From Luteitalea sp. TBR-22 (GTDB lineage: Bacteria > Acidobacteriota > Vicinamibacteria > Vicinamibacterales > Vicinamibacteraceae), in NCBI RefSeq assembly GCF_016865485.1, contig NZ_AP024452.1, positions 6,284,501 to 6,348,500 on the forward strand: DNA of 64,000 nucleotides, read 5' to 3'. Shown here one piece after another: positions 57,793 to 64,000 of this stretch. Each line of letters starts with the position of its first letter. The stretch's first letter is position 1. Under the pieces are notes generated by a model. That model worked only from the letters and a program-made list of their open reading frames with translations. It was not told where the DNA came from and ran no database searches. A program made the translations under genes and the position numbers.

Positions 57793-59002
57793 GTCCTGCC
57801 AGGAAGTCGCTCGTGTACGCGGCGATGCGGTCGTAGATCCCGTGCAGGTCGGCCGGTGGCGCGAGGAACACGACGCGGAAGGCGCCCATCGCCGGATCGG
57901 TGCCGAAGCCCGAGCCGAACACGGTGAGCACGCCGGTCGCCCGCAACAGGCCGAGCACGTAGTCGACGTCGGTCTTGCCGGGCGGCAGCGCCACCTGCGG
58001 CATGGCGTAGAACGCGCCGGTGGGCCGCACGCAGGTGATGCCGTCGATGGCGTTCAGGCGATCGGTGGTGATGTCGGCGCGCTCGCGCAGTTGCGCGCGC
58101 AGCGTGTCCTGGAAGCTGCGGTCGCCGCGCAGCGCGGCGGTGATCCCGTACTGCATCGGCCCGGGACTGCACAGCCGCCCGTCGGCGAGCTTGCGGAGGC
58201 CGGCGAGCAGCCCGTCGAGGCGCGGCGTGCGACCGACGGCCATCCAGCCGGCGCGCCAGCCGGGCGCCAGGTAGGCCTTCGAGAGCGACGAGTACGAGAT
58301 GATCGCCGCGTCCGGATCGATCAGGCCGAGCGGCGTGACCGGGCCGTCGTAGGCCAGGTCGGCGTAGACCTCGTCGGCGATGAGCAGCAGGCCGTGCTTC
58401 TCGGCGAACTCGACCAGCGCGCGCCGCACGTCGGGTGGATAGACCGCGCCGGTCGGGTTGTTGGGATCGATGACCACCAGCGCCCGCGTCCGTGGGGTGA
58501 CCAGGGTGGCGAGGTGGTCGAGGTCGGGCAGCCACCCGCGCGCGGGGTCGGTGCGGTAGTAGGACTCGACGGCCCCCAGCTTGGCGATCACCGCCGTGTA
58601 GAGCGGGTAGGTCGGCGTCGGCACCAGCACCTCGTCGCCGGCGTTCAGGAGCGCGGTCAGGGTCAGCTCGATGCCCTCGGAGGTGCCCGAGGTGAGCAAC
58701 ACCCGATCGGGGTCGACGGGCAGGCCGCGCTCGCGGAAGTCGTCGGCCACCGCCTCGCGCGCGTGAAGGATCCCCGGGGACGGCGTGTAGCCGTTGTGCC
58801 CGTCGCGCATCGCCTGGGCGACCGCCTCGACCAGGTGGGGCGGGGTGACGAACCCGAAGGGAATCGGGTCGCCGATATTGAGGTAGGCGACCTTCCGGCC
58901 GGCAGCCTCCACCTTCTTTGCCTCGACCACGATGTTCCGGATCGCGTAGCTGAAGCCGTTGACACGGTCGGCCACGGGCAAGGGAGTGCTGGTCAGCGCC
59001 AT
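57785..59002 (-). CDS. PLP-dependent aminotransferase, class I/II (AlaA-like)
   Basis: 405 aa. N-I-G-D-P-I-P-F-G-F near residue 42, T-S-G-T-S-E-G near 105, D-P-N-N-P-T-G-A near 178, A-D-E-V-Y-A-D near 210 and the lysine in S-S-L-S-K-A-Y near 240, with R in G-W-R-A-G-W, are all as in aspartate-aminotransferase fold type I. The overall pattern is closest to glutamate-pyruvate (alanine) aminotransferases such as AlaA. It is cytosolic. The downstream GT-C-like gene overlaps its end. Confidence 0.88.
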   Translation of the reverse strand: MALTSTPLPVADRVNGFSYAIRNIVVEAKKVEAAGRKVAYLNIGDPIPFGFVTPPHLVEAVAQAMRDGHNGYTPSPGILHAREAVADDFRERGLPVDPDRVLLTSGTSEGIELTLTALLNAGDEVLVPTPTYPLYTAVIAKLGAVESYYRTDPARGWLPDLDHLATLVTPRTRALVVIDPNNPTGAVYPPDVRRALVEFAEKHGLLLIADEVYADLAYDGPVTPLGLIDPDAAIISYSSLSKAYLAPGWRAGWMAVGRTPRLDGLLAGLRKLADGRLCSPGPMQYGITAALRGDRSFQDTLRAQLRERADITTDRLNAIDGITCVRPTGAFYAMPQVALPPGKTDVDYVLGLLRATGVLTVFGSGFGTDPAMGAFRVVFLAPPADLHGIYDRIAAYTSDFLAGRG

Positions 59003-59087
59003 GGCCGGATTGTAGCCCTACAGGTTGGTCCTCGGCTCTCCGACAGAGCTTCCAACAGCGGTGGCGCGGGTTTCGGTTTCCACCAGA

Positions 59088-59151
59088 GGGAGGGCGGGGT
59101 GCCCCGGACGCCCTGGGTACGTCAACGGCACGCACGGCGGGGCCGCCTACC
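59088..59151. repeat. Degenerate full-length family B repeat
   Basis: GGGAGGGCGGGG...CGGCGGGGCCGCCTACC between divergent genes; border and hairpin sequence are partly eroded compared with the copies at 2604 and 60966. Confidence 0.6.
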
Positions 59152-59181
59152 CCTGTGGAGCGTAGGAATTACACACCGCTG

Positions 59182-59199
59182 GTTCGTTCTTACACGAAC
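59182..59199. promoter_or_regulatory. Short inverted repeat upstream of the VWA gene
   Basis: GTTCGT-TCTTAC-ACGAAC, a 6-bp inverted repeat with a 6-bp spacer in a relatively AT-rich stretch about 90 bp upstream of the VWA gene. It could be an operator; nothing else supports this. Confidence 0.3.
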
Positions 59200-59288
59200 T
59201 CGCTCGGCATTGGTGTCGAACTGCCCTCGAAATGGGGCGGATCGACGACGTCCGGGCTGGCAAGCATCTTGATGAAGGAGAGGTCGTC

Positions 59289-60251
59289 ATGCGGAGCCTG
59301 TGGCAGGCGATGGTCGGGGGACTCGGGGGAGCGGCACTGCTGCTCACGACGGTCCACGGCCAGCAAGCGGCGCCGGGACAGGCCCCGGTGGCGACGTTCC
59401 GCAGCGGCGTGAGCCTGGTGTCGGTCAACGCGGTCGTCAAGGATCGCCGCGGTCGCCCGGTGCGCAACCTCACCCGCGACGATTTCACGGTCTTCGAGAA
59501 CGGCGCGGCCCGCCCGATCGTCGACTTCGGGTTCTCCGACGAGGGGCCGGTGTCGTTCGGCGTGCTGGTGGACCAGAGCGGCAGCATGACGCTGTCGAAC
59601 AACCTCGACGCGGCGCGCGAGGTGATCCGGCACCTGCTGGCGTGGTTCGACGCGGGCAAGGACGAAGTGGCGCTGTTTGCCTTCGACCAGCGCCTGCGGG
59701 AGGTGCAGCCCTTCACCTCCGATGCCAGCGCCGTGACCGACGCGCTCCCGAAGCTCTCGGCCTACGGCACCACGGCCCTGTACGACGCGATTGCCAGCAC
59801 CGCGGAGCGCCTGGAGAAGCGGCCGACGCCGCGCCGGGCGCTGGTGGTGGTCACCGACGGCCTCGACACCGTCAGCACCAAGACGGTGCAGGACGTGTCG
59901 GGCATCGCCAGCGCCATCGACGTGCCCGTGTACGTCGTGGTGGTGATGTCGCCGTCGAATCATCCGGATCGTGGCGGATCGCCGCTGCGAGCGGACGGCG
60001 AGCCGATCACGACGCGGCTCGCCAACCTCGCCTACTGGACCGGCGGGGACATGTTGATCGCATCGACCCCCGCGGAGACGAGCCAGATCGCTCGTCGGCT
60101 CGTGGTCGACCTCCGGCACCAGTACCAACTGGCGTTCGAGTCGTCCGCGAAGGCGGGGTGGCACCAGGTGGCCGTGCGCACCCGCAATCCCGACCTGCAG
60201 GTCCGGGCGCGCTCCGGGTACATCGCGCAGCCGTCATCGGACGGCAACTGA
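59289..60251 (+). CDS. Exported VWA-domain protein, Acidobacterial 'VWFA-related' type
   Basis: 320 aa from ATG 59289 behind AAGGAGAGG. A signal peptide (G-G-L-G-G-A-A-L-L-L-T-T-V-H-G) is followed by V-S-L-V-S-V-N-A-V-V-K-D-R-R-G-R-P-V and L-T-R-D-D-F-T-V-F-E-N-G, the hallmark N-terminal region of VWFA-related proteins expanded in Acidobacteriota. The VWA domain has the MIDAS D-Q-S-G-S near residue 98 and V-T-D-G-L-D near 195. It probably mediates metal-dependent protein contacts in the periplasm or on the surface. The OmpA-family gene follows after 35 bp. Confidence 0.88.
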   Translation: MRSLWQAMVGGLGGAALLLTTVHGQQAAPGQAPVATFRSGVSLVSVNAVVKDRRGRPVRNLTRDDFTVFENGAARPIVDFGFSDEGPVSFGVLVDQSGSMTLSNNLDAAREVIRHLLAWFDAGKDEVALFAFDQRLREVQPFTSDASAVTDALPKLSAYGTTALYDAIASTAERLEKRPTPRRALVVVTDGLDTVSTKTVQDVSGIASAIDVPVYVVVVMSPSNHPDRGGSPLRADGEPITTRLANLAYWTGGDMLIASTPAETSQIARRLVVDLRHQYQLAFESSAKAGWHQVAVRTRNPDLQVRARSGYIAQPSSDGN

Positions 60252-60286
60252 AAGTACGTATTTACATAATCTGGAGGAGAACGACC

Positions 60287-60955
60287 ATGTTGCAGCGAGC
60301 CTTCATTGCCCTCACCGTGAGCGCCCTGGCCATCACCGGCACGACGGCGTGCGCCACCAAGAAGTTCGTCAACACCCGCGTGGGCGAGGTCGACGGCAAG
60401 GTCTCCACCCTGTCGGGCGACCTGGAGAAGACGCAGCAGCGGGTCAACGACGTCGACGCCAAGGCCGGCGCCGCCGGTGACGCGGCCCGCGCCGCCGACG
60501 CCCGCGCCGCCGCCGCAGGCGAGGCAGCCGGCGCGGCCCGCTCGGCCGCCGAGGCCGCCGGGTCGCGCGCCGAGGCCCTCGACAAGGCCGGGCGCCGCCT
60601 GGTGTACGAGGTCGTGCTGAACGAGGCCAAGGGTGGCTTCAAGTTCGGCAAGACGGACCTTCCCGACGACGCCAAGGCGGCGCTGGACAAGGTGATCACC
60701 GACCTGCAGGCGGATCCGAAGGGCGTGTTCTTCGAGATCGAGGGCCACACCGACAACGTCGGCTCGCCCCGCTACAACGAGCAGCTCGGCATGAAGCGCG
60801 CCGAGGCGGTCAAGCGCTACCTGTACGAGACGCACCAGGTGCCGCTGCACAAGATCAACGTGATCTCGTACGGCGAGGAGAAGCCGGTCTCCGACAACAA
60901 GACCAAGGAAGGCCGCGCCGAGAACCGCCGCATCGTCGTCCGCATGTTGTCGTAG
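60287..60955 (+). CDS. OmpA-family peptidoglycan-binding protein, possible lipoprotein
   Basis: 222 aa from ATG 60287 behind GGAGGAGA. The signal sequence ends T-T-A-C, a weak lipobox. Residues 30-100 are an Ala-rich coiled coil (A-A-R-A-A-D-A-R-A-A-A-A-G-E). The C-terminal OmpA domain has F-E-I-E-G-H-T-D-N-V-G-S, N-E-Q-L-G-M-K-R-A-E-A-V, and G-E-E-K-P-V with N-R-R-I, the diaminopimelate-binding residues. It should tie the outer membrane to peptidoglycan. An AT-rich stretch before it (60251-60272) could hold its own promoter. Confidence 0.9.
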   Translation: MLQRAFIALTVSALAITGTTACATKKFVNTRVGEVDGKVSTLSGDLEKTQQRVNDVDAKAGAAGDAARAADARAAAAGEAAGAARSAAEAAGSRAEALDKAGRRLVYEVVLNEAKGGFKFGKTDLPDDAKAALDKVITDLQADPKGVFFEIEGHTDNVGSPRYNEQLGMKRAEAVKRYLYETHQVPLHKINVISYGEEKPVSDNKTKEGRAENRRIVVRMLS

Positions 60956-60965
60956 GCGACACGAA

Positions 60966-61030
60966 GGTAGGGCGGGGTGTCCCCACCCCGCCGTGAGCAC
61001 CAACGGCGCGGTCGGAGACCGCGCCCTACC
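60966..61030. repeat. Full-length family B repeat
   Basis: GGTAGGGCGGGGTG-TCC-CCACCCCGCC, then ACGGCGCGGTC-GGA-GACCGCGCCCTACC, 65 bp; it begins 10 bp after the OmpA-family stop and could terminate that transcript. Confidence 0.88.
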
Positions 61031-61107
61031 CTCCTCCCGGCTGTTAAGCACGTAAAATCTCGCCCGTCCGTCGCCGCCGCAGCGCCTGCGGGTGCTAGAT
61101 TTCCCTC

Positions 61108-63033
61108 ATGCGCTCCGGATTGCGATCGTGGGGGCCGCTCGCGCTCGCGGGCGTGCTGGCGGCCCTGCTGCTGGCACTGGCCTCGCTGCAATGGCGATGG
61201 CTCGGGCAGATCAGCACCGACGAGCGCGAGCGCATGCGCACCAGCCTGCGCACGCAGGTGGCGCAGTTCACGCAGGAGTTCGATCGCGAGCTCACGCGGG
61301 CCTACTTCTGGCTGCAGGCGGACCGGTCGCCGGCCCCCACCCCGGCCGCCATCGACTCGGTCGGCCACTTCCAGCGCTGGTTCGGCACCGCGCCCCACCC
61401 CGGACTGGTCCGCGAGATCTTCGTCGTGTCGCTGCCCCACCAGGGGGAGTCGGCCGGACGCCTCGCGGTGTCGCGCTACGACCGCAACCGCGAGGGCCTG
61501 ATCGCCCTCTCCGGCATTCCCGCCGACGTCGCGCCAATCGTCGAGCGGCTGCGCAAGCAACCCGAGACGACGCCCGAGCGAGGCGGCGGCCCGTTCCCGG
61601 CGCCGGTCGCGGCCGAAGGACCGGCGCTGGTGATTCCACGCCCGCCGGTGCCGGTCGTCAACGCAGGCGGCACGATCGTGTTCTCGCGCGAGGAGCGCCC
61701 GTGGGACTACACGGTGGTGCTGCTCGACACCGAGTACATGCGCAAGACGTTCATCCCCGAGCTGCTGACGCGCCACTTCGGCGAGGCGCGGGCCTCGGCC
61801 TATCGGGTGTCGATCGTCGACCGCGCCAGCAACGGCGAGGTGTTCTGCTCGGACCCGGTGGCGGCGCGTTGCCGCATCGCGACGCCCGATGTCTCCGAGG
61901 GGCTGTTCGACGTGCGCATGCGCGAGTTCAACCGCTTCGTGGTCGTCGACGACCGCCGGGCACAACAGGCGCGCGGCGGACAGTCCGGCGCGGCGGCGGC
62001 GCAGGCGACGGCGCCGGCCCGGCCGCCCGTCGCCCCCGGCACGCCCGACGGGCCGCGCGTTGCCGTCAGCGTGATGCGAACCGACGGGCCATCGTCGCGC
62101 GTCGAGCGCCAGCCGCTCTGGCGCGCCGACTTCGCCCACCAGGCCGGGTCACTCGAGGCCGTCGTGGCCTCGACCCGACGCCGCAACCTGTTCGTGAGCT
62201 CGAGCGTGCTGGCGCTCCTCGGCGCCAGCATCGGCATGCTGCTCATCTCGAGCGCGCGGGCGCGCAAGCTGGCGGCGCAACAGATGGAGTTCGTGGCCGG
62301 CGTGTCGCACGAGCTGCGCACGCCGCTGGCGGTGATTCGATCGGCGGCCGAGAACCTCGCCGACGGCGTGGTCGGTGACAAGGAGCAGGTGCAGCGGTAC
62401 GGCCAGCTGATCGCCAGCGAAGGGCGACGCCTCACCGAGATGGTGGAGCAGGTGATGGAGTTCGCGGGCTTCGACGCCGGACGGACCCTCGACGTGCAAC
62501 CGGTGGCGGCGATCGAGGTGGCGCAGGCGGCCATCGAGGCCTCGGGACCGCTGCTCAGCGAAACCGACACGCACGTCGACATCGAGGCGCCCGACACGCC
62601 GCTGCTCGTGCGCGCCAATCAGGCGTCGCTGGCCCGCTCGGTGCAGAACCTGATCTCCAACGCGGTGAAGTACGGCGGCACCGACCGGTGGGTCGGCGTA
62701 AGAGTGTCGCCTGCCGACGGCCGCATGGTGGCCATCGCGGTCTCCGATCACGGCAGCGGGATCCCCGAGGCCGATCTGGCGAAGATCTTCGAGCCGTTCT
62801 ACCGCGGACAGCGCGCCCTCGACGGGCACGTGCACGGCAGTGGGCTCGGCCTCAGCCTCGTGGACCGCATCGTCAGGCAGCACGGAGGCCGGGTGCAGGT
62901 ACAGAGCAGCGCGAAGGGCACCACGTTCACGCTGCTGATTCCTGGCGCGCCCGAGGCCACCGCCCCGGCGGTCGTGGAAGGCGCCATGGCCCCGATCGAT
63001 GCACGGCTGGCCGGGCGCGGCCAGGCCTCGTGA
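61108..63033 (+). CDS. Membrane sensor histidine kinase (HisKA type)
   Basis: 641 aa. TM1 at about residues 11-28 and TM2 near 356-378 frame a 320-residue extracytoplasmic sensor with no recognised domain; it contains a Pro/Ala-rich stretch at about 290-315. The HisKA box has H401 in G-V-S-H-E-L-R-T-P-L. Then come Q-N-L-I-S-N-A-V-K-Y (N box), D-H-G-S-G-I-P (G1), F-E-P-F-Y-R-G and G-S-G-L-G-L-S-L (G2). Its stop overlaps the next gene's GTG (GTGA), so kinase and regulator are coupled. The signal is unknown. Confidence 0.92.
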   Translation: MRSGLRSWGPLALAGVLAALLLALASLQWRWLGQISTDERERMRTSLRTQVAQFTQEFDRELTRAYFWLQADRSPAPTPAAIDSVGHFQRWFGTAPHPGLVREIFVVSLPHQGESAGRLAVSRYDRNREGLIALSGIPADVAPIVERLRKQPETTPERGGGPFPAPVAAEGPALVIPRPPVPVVNAGGTIVFSREERPWDYTVVLLDTEYMRKTFIPELLTRHFGEARASAYRVSIVDRASNGEVFCSDPVAARCRIATPDVSEGLFDVRMREFNRFVVVDDRRAQQARGGQSGAAAAQATAPARPPVAPGTPDGPRVAVSVMRTDGPSSRVERQPLWRADFAHQAGSLEAVVASTRRRNLFVSSSVLALLGASIGMLLISSARARKLAAQQMEFVAGVSHELRTPLAVIRSAAENLADGVVGDKEQVQRYGQLIASEGRRLTEMVEQVMEFAGFDAGRTLDVQPVAAIEVAQAAIEASGPLLSETDTHVDIEAPDTPLLVRANQASLARSVQNLISNAVKYGGTDRWVGVRVSPADGRMVAIAVSDHGSGIPEADLAKIFEPFYRGQRALDGHVHGSGLGLSLVDRIVRQHGGRVQVQSSAKGTTFTLLIPGAPEATAPAVVEGAMAPIDARLAGRGQAS

Positions 63034-63728
63034 GCGAGACGTCGCGGATCCTGCTCGTCGAGGACGAGCCCGGCCTCCAGCTGACGCTGTCGGATCGCCT
63101 GCGCCGTGAGGGCTACCTCGTCGATTCGGCCGGGGATGGGCAGACCGGCTTCGACAAGGCCGCCACCGGCACGTTCGACCTGGTGCTGCTCGACGTGATG
63201 CTCCCGCGCAAGAACGGCTTCGACGTCCTGCGCGACCTCCGGCAGCGCGGGATCGAGACCCCGGTGATCATGCTCACAGCCCGCGGCCAGGTGGTGGACA
63301 CCGTGGTGGGACTCAAGCTCGGCGCCGACGACTACCTGGCCAAGCCCTTCGAGATGATGGAGCTGCTCGCGCGCATCGAGGCGCGCCTGCGGCGCCGCGC
63401 GCTGCCGGTGGTCACCCCCGCGGCCCACGAGGGCTACCAGTTCGGCGAGATCCGGGTGGACTACCGCAGCGCCGAGGTGTTCCGCGGCGACGGGACGGTG
63501 GAACTGTCGGCGCGCGAGTACCAGTTGCTGCGGTATCTGATCGAGCACCGCAACGAGGTGATCTCGCGCGACCAGCTGCTCAACGAGGTGTGGGGCTACA
63601 ACGCGATGCCCTCGACCCGGACGGTCGACGTCCACGTCGCGTGGCTGCGTCAGAAGATCGAGCCCAACCCGCGGCACCCGCAGTTCCTGCTGACGGTGCA
63701 CGGGCTGGGCTACCGGTTCGTGGGGTAG
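63030..63728 (+). CDS. OmpR/PhoB-type response regulator
   Basis: 232 aa from GTG 63030. Receiver: V-E-D-E-P at residues 9-13, phosphoacceptor D55 in L-L-D-V-M-L-P, T-A-R and K-P-F. The C-terminal winged helix has L-S-A-R-E-Y-Q-L-L-R-Y-L, R-D-Q-L-L-N-E-V-W-G-Y and R-T-V-D-V-H-V-A-W-L-R-Q-K. It partners the membrane histidine kinase. Targets are unknown; the gene is followed by a degenerate family B repeat. Confidence 0.95.
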   Translation: MSETSRILLVEDEPGLQLTLSDRLRREGYLVDSAGDGQTGFDKAATGTFDLVLLDVMLPRKNGFDVLRDLRQRGIETPVIMLTARGQVVDTVVGLKLGADDYLAKPFEMMELLARIEARLRRRALPVVTPAAHEGYQFGEIRVDYRSAEVFRGDGTVELSAREYQLLRYLIEHRNEVISRDQLLNEVWGYNAMPSTRTVDVHVAWLRQKIEPNPRHPQFLLTVHGLGYRFVG

Positions 63729-63742
63729 AGCCTCCCACACAC

Positions 63743-63819
63743 AGGGTGGGGCGGCGTGTCCCACGCCGCCGGTAGCCGTGACGTGGACGAACGGCGCGAT
63801 GAGGACATCGCGCCCTCCC
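63743..63819. repeat. Degenerate full-length family B repeat
   Basis: GGTGGGGCGGCGTG-TCC-CACGCCGCC, then ACGGCGCGATG-AGGA-CATCGCGCCCTCCC between the convergent response-regulator and CHRD genes. Confidence 0.7.
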
Positions 63820-63824
63820 CGACT

Positions 63825-64000
63825 CTACCGCCGCGGCGGCTGCGTGCAGAGCGCCACGCCGTTGAACGTGTTGGCCAGCGCGCTCTCGGGACACAACTGC
63901 CCCCTGATCTCTCCGCCGGGGTTGGCCTGCGTGTGCACGTTGACGTAGGCCGCGCCGCTCGCGATCGCGAACGCCGCTTCCTCGAAGAACCGCACGCCGG
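63825..64000 (-). CDS. CHRD-domain protein, C-terminal end (runs off the right edge)
   Basis: The minus strand stops at TAG 63825-63827. Reading toward the edge gives A-Y-V-N-V-H-T-Q-A-N-P-G-G-E-I-R-G-Q-L, the last strand of a CHRD (chordin-like) domain, and a tail N-G-V-A-L-C-T-Q-P-P-R-R with two cysteines. CHRD proteins are usually secreted and of unknown role in bacteria. Only about 58 residues are visible, so signal peptide and length are unknown. Confidence 0.8.
   Translation of the reverse strand, partial: GVRFFEEAAFAIASGAAYVNVHTQANPGGEIRGQLCPESALANTFNGVALCTQPPRR

Overview
This 64 kb window is high-GC, gene-dense bacterial chromosome. I read it as Acidobacteriota, probably close to the Vicinamibacteria (Luteitalea-like). 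The reasons are a VWA protein of the Acidobacterial 'VWFA-related' type, a PEP-CTERM protein, an ECF41-type sigma factor, an M1 peptidase with a long N-terminal extension, and many secreted or outer-membrane proteins of Gram-negative type. The assignment is inference: there is no rRNA or ribosomal protein gene, and I see no tRNA, CRISPR array, transposase or prophage.

Layout. 0-16 kb is an accessory stretch. It holds a PLP-dependent dehydratase, a sodium:solute symporter, a divergent PAPS-reductase-family/HNH-nuclease pair (the nuclease gene is visibly lower in GC), a HIT hydrolase and several toxin-antitoxin modules or remnants (Phd/YefM, HicBA, HTH/AbiEii-like, Phd-PIN with a 28-bp palindromic operator, VapBC). 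Decayed genes also lie here: a truncated second copy of a metallophosphoesterase, a receiver-domain gene with a nonsense codon, and endonuclease/AbiEii stumps. A sulfide:quinone-oxidoreductase/TusE/DsrE cluster sits inside it. 16-29 kb carries a DEAD-box helicase, a GT87-like membrane protein, a histone-H1-like protein, a porin, a TIM-barrel isomerase, a GNAT, a large UPF0182 protein and a beta-barrel. 28-34 kb holds a vanadium-haloperoxidase-like protein lacking a metal-ligand histidine, a GT-C-like membrane protein, an LD-carboxypeptidase, a single-domain response regulator and an ECF41 sigma factor divergent from its probable targets. 35-49 kb holds glnA, a two-PDZ protein, a CHASE3/GAF sensor, a diacylglycerol-kinase-family protein, a lectin-like secreted protein, a lone nuoG, an M1 peptidase, a SpoIIE phosphatase and a KBL-family enzyme. 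49-64 kb is rich in signalling: a PAS protein with a soluble MCP, a PAS-histidine kinase/LuxR regulator pair, a membrane kinase/OmpR regulator pair, two coupled methyltransferases, a second GT-C-like membrane protein, an aminotransferase, a VWA protein, an OmpA-family protein and the end of a CHRD protein.

The most unusual content is between the genes. Three kinds of repeat recur: (A) about 20-bp GTCGACCTGAAGGTCGAC palindromes and a GTCGAGCTTCAGCTCGAC variant; (B) 28-80 bp GC-rich hairpins bounded by GGTAGGG/CCCTACC; and (C) two 122-141 bp elements with AT-rich terminal inverted repeats around a related GC-rich core. In addition there are at least a dozen tandem arrays whose unit sequence differs from place to place but whose period is always 7 nt. 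In at least eight genes the stop codon lies inside one of these repeats or a fragment of one, and one B repeat interrupts a broken gene copy. I regard this repeat system as the best candidate for something undescribed in the window.
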